Program-made: the position numbers and the translations under genes
Part shown: positions 9,296 to 16,593 of the stretch, piece after piece
Position numbering within the stretch: the first letter of the stretch is position 1
How the letters are laid out: the number at the start of each line of letters is the position of its first letter
NCBI RefSeq assembly: GCF_025567315.1
Contig: NZ_JAOQJE010000009.1
Location: 1-64,000 of the forward strand
DNA: 64,000 bases
Source: Agathobaculum ammoniilyticum
GTDB taxonomy: Bacteria > Bacillota > Clostridia > Oscillospirales > Butyricicoccaceae
Direction of reading: 5' to 3'
The notes under the pieces: generated by a model
What the model saw: only the letters and a program-made list of their open reading frames with translations
Databases searched by the model: none
Told to the model about the DNA's origin: nothing

Positions 9296-10051
9296 ATGGC
9301 ACGGGTGCTGGAGGTATGCGTGGATTCGGTCGAATCTGCGGTCAGCGCGGCGCGCGGCGGCGCGATGCGGCTCGAGCTGTGCGCGAACCTGGTGATCGGC
9401 GGCACCTCGCCGGATGAGGACCTATTCCGCATGGTGCGCAGGCGGGTGGATATCCCGATCCGCGTGCTGCTGCGGCCGCGGTTCGGGGATTTCCTGTATT
9501 CGGAGGAGGAGTTCGAGCTGCTGCGGCGGCAGGTCAGGCGCTTTGCCGCGCTGGGGGCGGATGGGGTCGTGATCGGCGTGCTGCGGGCGGACGGAACGCT
9601 GGACGAGCCGCGTATGGCGGAGCTGATCGCGCTGGCGGGCGGCTGCGGGATCACGCTGCACCGCGCGTTCGACGTGTGCCGCGACCCGTTTGAGGCGCTC
9701 GCGGCAGCGCGGCGTCTGGGCGTGGACACCATCCTGACTTCCGGCCGGCAGGCAAGCTGCACCGAGGGCGCGGCGCTGCTGCGCGAGCTGGTCGGGAGGA
9801 GCGGCGGCCGGCCGCAGATCCTGGTCGGCGCGGGCGTGAACGCGGACGTGATCCGCGCGCTGCAGCCGATGACAGGGGCGGACGCGTTCCACCTGTCCGC
9901 CAAGCGGACGGAAAACAGCCGCATGACCTACCGGCGCGAGGGGGTGCCGATGGGGCTGCCCGGCATCAGCGAATTCGAGGTCTGGCGGTGCGATGAGGCG
10001 GCTGTCCGCGCCGCGCGATGCGCGTTGGACGCGCTTTGCGGCGCAGAATAG
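9296..10051 (+). CDS. cutC: CutC-family protein
   Basis: 251-residue TIM-barrel protein. The family N-terminus is clear (LEVCVDSVESAVSAARGGAMRLELC), as are GADGVVIGVL, LHRAFDV, ILTSG and the GAGVN segment. CutC was named for a copper phenotype in E. coli, later attributed to the MicL small RNA overlapping the gene, so its biochemical role is unsettled. Here it is the first gene of a pair with a PTS antiterminator (10-base gap) and lies next to an amino-sugar PTS, which argues for a sugar-linked role rather than copper; that is inference. ATG at 9296 follows GGGAGGGATGGGAC. Confidence 0.85.
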   Translation: MARVLEVCVDSVESAVSAARGGAMRLELCANLVIGGTSPDEDLFRMVRRRVDIPIRVLLRPRFGDFLYSEEEFELLRRQVRRFAALGADGVVIGVLRADGTLDEPRMAELIALAGGCGITLHRAFDVCRDPFEALAAARRLGVDTILTSGRQASCTEGAALLRELVGRSGGRPQILVGAGVNADVIRALQPMTGADAFHLSAKRTENSRMTYRREGVPMGLPGISEFEVWRCDEAAVRAARCALDALCGAE

Positions 10052-10061
10052 GGGGAAAGCC

Positions 10062-10901
10062 ATGCGGATTGAAAAGGTACTGAACAATAACGTGGTTGTG
10101 GCGCTGGACGAAAACGGCGCGGAAACCGTGCTGATGGGGCGCGGGCTGGGCTTTGGCCGGCGCGCGGGGGACGAGGCGCCGGCCGCGCAGGTGGAAAAAC
10201 GCTTCACGCTGCACTCGGACCAGCTTTCAGACCGGTTTCAGCAGCTCATCACCAGCATCCCGCTTCCGCACTTCCTGATGAGCGAGCGCATTATCAACCA
10301 TGCCAAGATCGCGCTGGGGAAAGAGCTGTCGGACAGTATTTATGTCACCCTGCCCGACCATATCTCGGCCGCTATCCACCGGTATAAGGAGGGCATCCGC
10401 CTGCCCAATCCCCTGCTGTGGGATATCCGGCAGTTCTACAAGGATGAATACCAGGTGGGCAGCAAGGCCAATGAGATCGTCCGTGAGGAAACGGGCGTAG
10501 AATTCACCGAGGACGAGGCGGGCTTTATCGCCATGCACTTTGTCAACGCGCAGGTGGGCGGCGAGATCCGCGACGTGTACGATATGACCTATCTCATGCA
10601 GGAGGTGTTCCGCATCGTGCGGAGCGCTTACGGCTTTGAGCCGGATTGCGATTCGATCGACTATTACCGCTTTGTGACGCACCTGAAGTTTTTCGCGCGG
10701 CGCATCGTGAGCGGCCAGCAGTACGGGGATGAGGACGCGGACCTGCTCGGCGTCGTGCGGTATAAATACCCCCGCGCGTTCGCCTGCGCGCAAAAGGTGT
10801 GCGCCTACGTCAAGCGGGAAAAGGGCTTCGCCTCCGGACAGAACGAGCTGCTTTACCTCACCATACATATCGCGCGCGTGATGGATAAAAATGCTGGCTA
10901 A
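10062..10901 (+). CDS. licT: BglG/LicT/GlcT-type transcriptional antiterminator
   Basis: 279 residues. Residues 1-55 are the CAT RNA-binding domain (MRIEKVLNNNVVVALDENG and VLMGRGLGFGRRAGDE). Two PTS regulation domains follow, with the conserved histidine contexts LPDHISAAI and AMHFVNAQ in PRD1 and THLKFFARR and TIHIARVM in PRD2. Such proteins bind a ribonucleic antiterminator (RAT) hairpin when PTS phosphorylation allows, blocking an overlapping terminator. A matching RAT is 180 bases downstream (11080-11108), before the IIA gene, so the target is evident. The start at 10062 follows GGGGGAAAG; the longer open frame upstream overlaps cutC. The exact subfamily (LicT or GlcT) is not resolved. 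Confidence 0.92.
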   Translation: MRIEKVLNNNVVVALDENGAETVLMGRGLGFGRRAGDEAPAAQVEKRFTLHSDQLSDRFQQLITSIPLPHFLMSERIINHAKIALGKELSDSIYVTLPDHISAAIHRYKEGIRLPNPLLWDIRQFYKDEYQVGSKANEIVREETGVEFTEDEAGFIAMHFVNAQVGGEIRDVYDMTYLMQEVFRIVRSAYGFEPDCDSIDYYRFVTHLKFFARRIVSGQQYGDEDADLLGVVRYKYPRAFACAQKVCAYVKREKGFASGQNELLYLTIHIARVMDKNAG

Positions 10902-10909
10902 AGCAAGCG

Positions 10910-10936
10910 GGAGGCCAAAGAAAGGCCTCCTTTTTT
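10910..10936 (+). terminator. Intrinsic terminator after licT
   Basis: GGAGGCC/GGCCTCC stem with loop AAAGAAA followed by TTTTTT. Confidence 0.85.
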
Positions 10937-11015
10937 GTTGGTGAAACCGATTTTATTGGTATGAACTCACAAAAAAAGGATGACATTTTCGGATAGTTTG
11001 CCGTGCAAATCGGGC

Positions 11016-11044
11016 TTGCAAAATTGTGAACAATTTGTTACAAT
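11016..11044 (+). promoter_or_regulatory. Promoter of the PTS operon
   Basis: TTGCAA (11016-11021), 17-base spacer, TACAAT (11039-11044). It would start the transcript just before the RAT element. Confidence 0.65.
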
Positions 11045-11079
11045 ACACTCAACAAGTAAACAATGTCCTCTGAATGATT

Positions 11080-11108
11080 GGATTGTTACCGCTCCGGCGG
11101 GCAAAACC
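11080..11108 (+). promoter_or_regulatory. RAT site (ribonucleic antiterminator) for the LicT/GlcT-type protein
   Basis: The 29-base element starts GGATTGTTACCGCTCCGG and ends CGGGCAAAACC. This is very close to the known LicT/SacY RAT pattern (GGATTGTTACTG-type 5' half, GGCAAAACC 3' half). Its last bases overlap the left arm of the terminator at 11105, so folding of one excludes the other. Confidence 0.88.
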
Positions 11109-11180
11109 AAATTTCTCGTAGTTTGTCTTTTAGGTAAGACTGTGTTACTGCGGCGAAATTTGGTTCTTTTTCGTTTTTGG
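11105..11180 (+). terminator. Leader terminator (attenuator) controlled by the RAT site
   Basis: Arms AACCAAATTTC (11105-11115) and GAAATTTGGTT (11155-11165) pair perfectly across a roughly 39-base loop and are followed by CTTTTTCGTTTTT. This is the default stop; the antiterminator bound at 11080-11108 should block it, allowing expression of IIA, HPr and IICB. Confidence 0.85.
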
Positions 11181-11229
11181 ATACTTTTTGCATCAGGAGG
11201 ACATACTCGTCGAAAAAGGGTGTGATTGT

Positions 11230-11724
11230 ATGTTTGGGAAACTCAAGGGATTGTTCGGCGGTTCCGCCGGCATCTCGATCGCCGCGCCGATGGCGGGAAC
11301 GGTCGTCCCGCTGGAGGAGGTACCTGACCCGACGTTTGCGCAGGGCATCCTCGGGCAGGGCGCGGCCATCCTGCCGGCCGAAGGCCGCGTAACGGCGCCC
11401 GCGGACGGCACGATCGACGTGATGTTCGACACCGGCCATGCGGTGAGCATGACCACGGCGGACGGGGCCGAGGTGCTGATCCACGTCGGCATCGACACGG
11501 TCCAGCTCAACGGCCAGCACTACAAGGCGTGCTGCAAGGCGGGCGACAGGGTCAAAAAAGGCGATCTGCTGATCGAATTCGACCCCGAGGCGGTCAAGGC
11601 CGCGGGCTATGAAACGGTCACGCCTGTCATTATCTGCAACACGGACCGATTCGCCGCTGTAAAGACGGAAAAGACTGGACCGGTCGCGGCCGGAGACGTG
11701 CTGCTGACGCTGCAGGCAAAATAA
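11230..11724 (+). CDS. PTS glucose-family EIIA protein
   Basis: 164-residue cytoplasmic EIIA of the glucose superfamily. It accepts phosphate from HPr and passes it to the IIB domain. The conserved hairpins are visible: ISIAAPMAGTVVPLEEVPDP, the first active-site-side His in FDTGHAVSM, and the phosphorylated His in VLIHVGIDTVQLNG. ATG at 11230 is preferred (AAAAAGGG 9 bases upstream) over a TTG at 11188. The gene is separate because the downstream IICB permease carries no IIA domain, and it lies just behind the RAT/terminator leader. Confidence 0.92.
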   Translation: MFGKLKGLFGGSAGISIAAPMAGTVVPLEEVPDPTFAQGILGQGAAILPAEGRVTAPADGTIDVMFDTGHAVSMTTADGAEVLIHVGIDTVQLNGQHYKACCKAGDRVKKGDLLIEFDPEAVKAAGYETVTPVIICNTDRFAAVKTEKTGPVAAGDVLLTLQAK

Positions 11725-11776
11725 ACCAGTTTACCCTCAAAAATTCAAATATTATTCAGGAAAGGAAGTCATCCCT

Positions 11777-12034
11777 ATGAAAACCATTGAATACACGATT
11801 ACCGACGAGCTCGGCATCCACGCGCGTCCGGCCGGCATGCTGGTGAAAGAGGCTGCGAAGTTCCAGTCCAAAATCATGGTTGCCTCCCCGAAGAAAGAGG
11901 TTGACGCAAAGCGCATTATGGGTGTGATGAGCATGGGCGCCAAGAAGGGGGATCCGCTCAAGGTCACGATCGAGGGGCCGGACGAGGATGCGGCCGCGGA
12001 AGCGATCGAGGCGTTCCTCAAGGCAAACCTGTAA
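11777..12034 (+). CDS. ptsH: HPr phosphocarrier protein, lacking the usual Ser46
   Basis: 85 residues, full length. The active-site His15 is in LGIHARPAG, so it can carry phosphate from enzyme I to EIIA. In the regulatory helix the usual K-S-I-M-G is K-R-I-M-G (Ala44-Lys45-Arg46-Ile47-Met48-Gly49), so the serine that HPr kinase phosphorylates for catabolite repression is replaced by arginine (codon CGC). Enzyme I is not in this window. A good AGGAAAGG site precedes the ATG. It may be a pathway-dedicated HPr, with a canonical copy elsewhere; that cannot be seen here. Confidence 0.93.
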   Translation: MKTIEYTITDELGIHARPAGMLVKEAAKFQSKIMVASPKKEVDAKRIMGVMSMGAKKGDPLKVTIEGPDEDAAAEAIEAFLKANL

Positions 12035-12071
12035 GAGGTTTTCATTTTGCCCCGAGGGGCAGTGGAATAAT

Positions 12072-12103
12072 GCGCGCCTTGCCGTTCGGCTCGGTAAGGC
12101 GCG
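12072..12103 (+). other. Strong intercistronic hairpin between ptsH and the IICB gene
   Basis: GCGCGCCTTGCC pairs with GGTAAGGCGCGC (one G-T pair) around a GTTCGGCT loop. No T run follows, so it is more likely an mRNA stability or processing element that raises ptsH-side messenger over the permease than a terminator. Confidence 0.5.
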
Positions 12104-12162
12104 CGGCACTACATAGGGCCGGATAAAGAAAGGCCTGAAAGAAATGAGGAGGGGAAAATCCT

Positions 12163-13674
12163 ATGTTAAAGTATTTGCAGAGACTGGGCAAAGCCCTGAT
12201 GCTGCCGGTATCGTGCCTACCGATCTGCGGCATCCTGATGGGGATTGGCTACGCGCTCGCTCCCGCTGCCATGGCGGGCGAGGTCAATGGTTATGTCGCC
12301 AGCGGCGCGGCATACACGATCGGCTTCTTCCTGATTAAGGCGGGCGGCGCGCTCATTGACAACATGCACTGGCTGTTCGCCATCGGCGTTGCGGTCGGTA
12401 TGGCCAAGGATAAGGACGGTACGGCGGGTCTTGCCGGTCTGGTATCCTGGCTGATGATCACCAAGCTGCTGAACACCGCGGTCGTTACGGTCATCATGCC
12501 GTCGATCGCGAACAACGAGGATGCGATGCTGGCGTTCGGCAAGATTGAGAACCCGTTCATCGGCATCATTGCCGGCCTGCTTGGCGCGGCCTGCTATAAC
12601 CGGTTCAAGGATACCAAGCTGCCTGATTGGCTGTCGTTCTTCTCGGGCAAGCGCTGCGTCGCTATTGTAACCGCTGTCGTATCCATTGTGGTTGCGGCAA
12701 TCCTGCTGTTCGTATGGCCGATCGTATTCGGCGCACTGGTTGCCTTGGGCGAGGCGATCGTCAGCCTGGATGCAGTTGGCGCTGGCCTGTACGCATTCTT
12801 TAACCGCCTTCTTATTCCCACCGGCCTGCACCACGCGCTCAACAACGTGTTCTGGTTCGATACCATCGGCCTGGGCGACCTGCAGAACTTCTGGGCCGGC
12901 AAGGTCACCGGCGATATGAGCCTGACCAATGCGCCGATCACCTGGAGCCTCGGCATGTATATGTCCGGCTTCTTCCCCTGCATGATGTTCGGTATCCCGG
13001 GCGCGGCCCTGGCAATGGTTCACTGCGCCAAGAGTAACAAGAAGAAGATCGCGATCGGTCTGGTCGGCTCCGCAGCGCTCTGTGCGTTCATCTGCGGCGT
13101 TACCGAGCCGTTTGAGTTCGCGTTCATGTTCCTGGCTCCCGCCCTGTACGTTGTTTATGCGCTGCTGTACGGTATTTTCGCGTTCGTCACCGTGGCGCTC
13201 GGCTTCCGCGCGGGCTTCTCGTTCTCCGCGGGCCTGACCGACCTGGTATTCTCCGCTTCTCTGCCGGCGGCGGCCAAGACCCTGCTGATTATCCCGCTGG
13301 GCATCGCGGCGTTCGTTGTGTTCTATATCGTGTTCCGCATCGCAATCAGCAAGTTCAACCTCAAGACCCCGGGCCGTGAGGATGACGACGACGATACCGC
13401 CGCGCAGGACGCGGGCGCGACCCTGGCGAACAATGACTTTACCGCCATCGCTGCCACCGTGCTGGAGGGACTCGGCGGCAAGGACAACATCACCTCGCTG
13501 GATAACTGCATCACCCGCCTGCGCGTTGAAATCAAGGACTACACGCTGGTGGATGAAAAGAAGATCAAATCCGCGGGGGTGGCGGGCGTCATGCGTCCGT
13601 CCAAGACCTCGGTACAGGTCATTGTGGGTACCAAGGTGCAATTCGTAGCCGACGAGATGCACAAGATGCTGTAA
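12163..13674 (+). CDS. nagE: PTS N-acetylglucosamine/glucose-family EIICB permease
   Basis: 503 residues. Residues 1-400 form the membrane IIC domain (about ten hydrophobic helices; motifs LMLPVSCLPICGILMGIG, LIPTGLHHALNNVFWF and GVTEPFEFAFMFLAP, the latter carrying the sugar-binding Glu). An acidic linker follows, then a IIB domain (about 420-503) with the phosphorylated cysteine in LDNCITRLR. It imports and phosphorylates sugar together with the separate EIIA. GlcNAc is the likeliest substrate because nagB and nagA follow and the IIC loops are of the NagE/PtsG group; glucose cannot be excluded. GAGGGGAAAATCCT precedes the ATG. Confidence 0.88.
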   Translation: MLKYLQRLGKALMLPVSCLPICGILMGIGYALAPAAMAGEVNGYVASGAAYTIGFFLIKAGGALIDNMHWLFAIGVAVGMAKDKDGTAGLAGLVSWLMITKLLNTAVVTVIMPSIANNEDAMLAFGKIENPFIGIIAGLLGAACYNRFKDTKLPDWLSFFSGKRCVAIVTAVVSIVVAAILLFVWPIVFGALVALGEAIVSLDAVGAGLYAFFNRLLIPTGLHHALNNVFWFDTIGLGDLQNFWAGKVTGDMSLTNAPITWSLGMYMSGFFPCMMFGIPGAALAMVHCAKSNKKKIAIGLVGSAALCAFICGVTEPFEFAFMFLAPALYVVYALLYGIFAFVTVALGFRAGFSFSAGLTDLVFSASLPAAAKTLLIIPLGIAAFVVFYIVFRIAISKFNLKTPGREDDDDDTAAQDAGATLANNDFTAIAATVLEGLGGKDNITSLDNCITRLRVEIKDYTLVDEKKIKSAGVAGVMRPSKTSVQVIVGTKVQFVADEMHKML

Positions 13675-13710
13675 AAACAGAAAACCCATGGATTTGCGCT
13701 CCGCGCAACG

Positions 13711-13745
13711 GGGAGGCGGGCGGACAGCCCGCCTCCCTGCTTTCC
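13711..13745 (+). terminator. Probable terminator after the PTS permease gene
   Basis: GGGAGGCGGGC/GCCCGCCTCCC, loop GGACA, followed by the modest T-rich tail TGCTTTCC. Confidence 0.55.
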
Positions 13746-13863
13746 AAGCGCAGGCAGGGCCATCCCGTGCAGGGATGGGCAGTGTGCATTCGTTCTGCGG
13801 GCGGGCAGTGCCTGTCCCTGTGCTGCGGCCGTGAAATCAGCCCAGCGACCGGCGGCGCACCGC

Positions 13864-13892
13864 TTAATGGGAACGCGCCGCTGTGATATAAT
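13864..13892 (+). promoter_or_regulatory. Probable promoter of nagB-nagA
   Basis: TATAAT at 13887-13892 with a weak TTAATG (13864-13869) 17 bases upstream, about 35 bases before the start codon. Confidence 0.5.
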
Positions 13893-13927
13893 AAAATAAT
13901 CTATTATTTGTTGGAGAGGTGCTGGAT

Positions 13928-14665
13928 ATGAAAATCATTCGCGCAAAGGACTATAACGATATGAGCCGTAAGGCGGCCAACATTATTTCGGCGCAGGTCA
14001 TCCTCAAGCCGGATTCGGTACTCGGCCTGGCGACCGGCTCTTCCCCGATTGGAATTTACGAGCAGTTGATCAAGTGGTATAATAAGGGCGACGTGGATTT
14101 CGGCGCCTGTACCACGTTCAATCTGGACGAATACCGCGGCCTGACCGCGGATCATGACCAGAGTTACCACTATTTTATGCACAAAAACTTTTTCGACGCC
14201 ATCAATGTGCCGGCGGAGCGCATCAACCTGCCGGATGGCGCTCAGCTCGATGCGGAGCGCGAGTGCGCGCGTTACGACGCGGCGATCCGAGCGGCCGGCG
14301 GGATCGACCTGCAGCTGCTGGGCATGGGCCTGAACGGACATATCGGCTTTAACGAGCCGGATGAGTTCTTTTCCAAGGGTACGCACTGCGTCGACCTGAC
14401 CGAGTCCACCATCGAGGCAAACAAGCGCTTTTTCGCCTCCGCGGACGATGTGCCGCGTCAGGCGTATACCATGGGCGTGCAGACCATCATGCTCGCGCGC
14501 CGTATAGTGATCGTCGTTTCCGGAGAGAATAAGGCGGATATCGTGCGCCAGGCGTTTTTTGGGCCGGTTACGCCGCGCGTGCCGGCGACTATCCTGCAGC
14601 TCCACACCGACGTATCCGTGGTTGCGGACGAAGCGGCGCTGTCCAAGTGCGGGGATCTGCTGTAA
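13928..14665 (+). CDS. nagB: Glucosamine-6-phosphate deaminase
   Basis: 245 residues, the size of the monomeric or short Gram-positive NagB. It converts glucosamine-6-phosphate to fructose-6-phosphate and ammonia. Motifs: the phosphate loop LGLATGSSPIG, the catalytic region FNLDEYRGL, LLGMGLNGHIGFNEP with the ring-opening His, and the C-terminal VTPRVPATILQLH. The ATG at 13928 follows TTGGAGAGGTG. nagA begins 18 bases later, so they are co-transcribed. Confidence 0.96.
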   Translation: MKIIRAKDYNDMSRKAANIISAQVILKPDSVLGLATGSSPIGIYEQLIKWYNKGDVDFGACTTFNLDEYRGLTADHDQSYHYFMHKNFFDAINVPAERINLPDGAQLDAERECARYDAAIRAAGGIDLQLLGMGLNGHIGFNEPDEFFSKGTHCVDLTESTIEANKRFFASADDVPRQAYTMGVQTIMLARRIVIVVSGENKADIVRQAFFGPVTPRVPATILQLHTDVSVVADEAALSKCGDLL

Positions 14666-14683
14666 AGGAAAAGAAGGGAAAGT

Positions 14684-15793
14684 ATGGAGTTTAAAAATCT
14701 GAAGGTATACCAGCCGGACGGCTCGTTCCGCACGGGCAGCCTGACCATTTCGGGCGACCGGATATCCGCCGCCGAGCCAACGGCGGAGGCGGTCGATATG
14801 GGCGGTCTGTACGCGGTGCCGGGTCTGGTGGACCTGCATTTCCACGGCTGCGTGGGCTATGACTTCTGCGACGGGACGCATGAGGCGATCTCCGCGATCG
14901 CCAGATACCAGGCGCAGAACGGCGTCGCAGCTATCTGTCCGGCGACCATGACCTATCCGGAGGATAAGCTTTCCGTGATCGCGGAGGCTGCCGCGAGCTA
15001 CCGCACGGAGAGCAGGAACGCCGCTTTAGTGGGCATCAATATGGAGGGGCCGTTCATTTCGGAGGCCAAAAAGGGCGCCCAGAACGCGGCCTACCTGCAC
15101 GCGCCGGACGCGGATATGTTCCGCCGCCTGCAGAAAAAGGCGAACGGGCTGTTCAAGCTGTGCGACCTCGCGCCCGAGCTGCCGGGCGCGATGGAAACCA
15201 TCGAGGCGCTGGCGGGCGAGGTGCGCCTGTCCATCGCCCACACCGAGGCGGATTACGATACCGCGTGCGAGGCGTTTCGCCGCGGCGCGCGGCAGGTCAC
15301 TCACCTGTATAACGCAATGCCGCCCCTGTCGCACCGCGCGCCCGGCGTTATCGGCGCCGCGGCCGATAACGACGAGGTCGCGGTCGAGCTGATCGCGGAC
15401 GGGGTGCATATCCATCCGGCCGTGGTGCGCGCGACGTTCAAAATGTTCTGGAACCGCGTTATGCTGATTTCGGACAGCATGATGGCCACCGGCCTGGAGG
15501 ACGGCGAGTACTCGCTCGGTGGGCAGGCGGTCACCGTGCGCGGCAACCGCGCGACGCTGCATGACGGTACGATCGCCGGCTCGGCCACCAACCTGCTCGA
15601 CTGTGTGCGCAGCGCGGTCAAAATGGGCATACCACTGGGGCAGGCCATCCGTTCTGCCTCGACCAATCCGGCCCGCGCGATCGGCGTGCAGCACGATTAT
15701 GGCTCGCTCGAGCCGGGCAAGCTCGCGAATGTTTTGCTGCTGGACGACGAGTTGAACGTCCACACACTGCTCCTGCGCGGCCAGCTGATCTGA
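14684..15793 (+). CDS. nagA: N-acetylglucosamine-6-phosphate deacetylase
   Basis: 369-residue amidohydrolase. Metal-site motifs are complete: VDLHFHGCVGYDF (HxH), INMEGPFISEAKKGA (Glu ligand), SIAHTEADY (His), VTHLYNAMPPLSHR (His) and LISDSMMATG (catalytic Asp). It deacetylates GlcNAc-6-P, feeding NagB. AAGAAGGGAAAGT lies before the ATG. A terminator closes the pair. Confidence 0.96.
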   Translation: MEFKNLKVYQPDGSFRTGSLTISGDRISAAEPTAEAVDMGGLYAVPGLVDLHFHGCVGYDFCDGTHEAISAIARYQAQNGVAAICPATMTYPEDKLSVIAEAAASYRTESRNAALVGINMEGPFISEAKKGAQNAAYLHAPDADMFRRLQKKANGLFKLCDLAPELPGAMETIEALAGEVRLSIAHTEADYDTACEAFRRGARQVTHLYNAMPPLSHRAPGVIGAAADNDEVAVELIADGVHIHPAVVRATFKMFWNRVMLISDSMMATGLEDGEYSLGGQAVTVRGNRATLHDGTIAGSATNLLDCVRSAVKMGIPLGQAIRSASTNPARAIGVQHDYGSLEPGKLANVLLLDDELNVHTLLLRGQLI

Positions 15794-15821
15794 CAAAACA
15801 GACAATATCACCTCCCTGCCG

Positions 15822-15859
15822 AAGCGGGCCGGACCCTACAGGTCCGGCCTGCTTTTTTT
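15822..15859 (+). terminator. Intrinsic terminator of nagB-nagA
   Basis: AAGCGGGCCGGACC/GGTCCGGCCTGCTT stem followed by TTTTTT. Confidence 0.88.
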
Positions 15860-15881
15860 GCCGCAGGGGGCGCGGCTGTGC

Positions 15882-15887
15882 TATAAT
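15882..15887 (+). promoter_or_regulatory. Extended -10 promoter of the CAT-like gene
   Basis: TGTGCTATAAT without a good -35 box. The transcript would start only about 15 bases upstream of the ATG. The same TGTGCTATAAT element precedes proC and a near-match precedes rnhA. Confidence 0.55.
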
Positions 15888-15908
15888 GGGGGAAAAGGGG
15901 GCGGAAAT

Positions 15909-16547
15909 ATGTTCCATCCAATCGACCTGCAAGGCTGGGAGCAGCGGGATACCTTTACGCATTTCATGCAGGCGGGCTGCGTTTACAGCCTGACGCGGGA
16001 GCTTTGCGTCACCGCGTTCCGCCGGTACACAAAGGAAAGCGGCCTGCGCTTTTTTCCGGCGTTTACCTGGGCGGTGGCGGCGGCCGTGAACAGCCGGCCA
16101 GAGTTCCGGCTCGGCTATGACAGCGCGGGGCGGCTGGGACGCTTTGACACCGTGCATCCGGAATACACCGTGCTGTCCGAGGAGACGGGGCGGATGGACA
16201 GCCTGTGTACGGCATATACGCACCGATTCCCTGATTTTTATGCCGCGATGGTGCAGGATATCCGGCGTTTCCATATGCAAGGGCTGCGTACGGCGCCGCG
16301 GGAAAACACCGTGCTGCTTTCCTGCGTGCCGTGGTTTTCCTATACTGAGGTTTCTTTCCGGATGAAAGACGACCGCATCTTCCTGCGCCCGTTCATTGTA
16401 TGGGGCAGGCTGACCGCGTCCGGCGGCGAAACCGTACTGCCGTTTACGCTGCAGATCCATCACGCGGCGGCGGACGGGTATCACTGTCATTTGTTCTTTT
16501 GTTACTTGGAAGAGCTGCTGCGCTGTCCGGCGGAGTGGCTGGGATAG
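15909..16547 (+). CDS. Chloramphenicol acetyltransferase-family (CatA-like) acyltransferase
   Basis: 212 residues, slightly shorter than classical CatA (about 215-220). The catalytic-histidine motif is HHAAADGYHCHLF near the C-terminus (family HHxxxDGxH), and N-terminal FTHFMQAGCVYSLTRELCVT and FFPAFTWAVAAAVNSRPEFRL match the trimeric CAT fold. It probably acetylates a small acceptor with acetyl-CoA. Whether that is chloramphenicol cannot be told: many clostridial homologues are uncharacterised. It is flanked by ordinary chromosomal genes, with no mobile-element signs. ATG at 15909 follows AGGGGGCGGAA. Confidence 0.85.
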   Translation: MFHPIDLQGWEQRDTFTHFMQAGCVYSLTRELCVTAFRRYTKESGLRFFPAFTWAVAAAVNSRPEFRLGYDSAGRLGRFDTVHPEYTVLSEETGRMDSLCTAYTHRFPDFYAAMVQDIRRFHMQGLRTAPRENTVLLSCVPWFSYTEVSFRMKDDRIFLRPFIVWGRLTASGGETVLPFTLQIHHAAADGYHCHLFFCYLEELLRCPAEWLG

Positions 16548-16592
16548 CAAAAAACCAGGCTTCCTGCATTAGCAGGAAGCCTGGTTTTTTGC
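16547..16592. terminator. Bidirectional terminator
   Basis: GCAAAAAACCAGGCTTCCTG and its perfect complement flank a short loop. It lies between the CAT-like gene and the converging symporter gene. Confidence 0.92.
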
Positions 16593-16593
16593 T

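Noticed and set aside
10980..11225. An 81-codon frame in the PTS leader
   Set aside because: It overlaps the promoter, RAT and terminator, all of which are well explained as regulatory RNA; no ribosome site.
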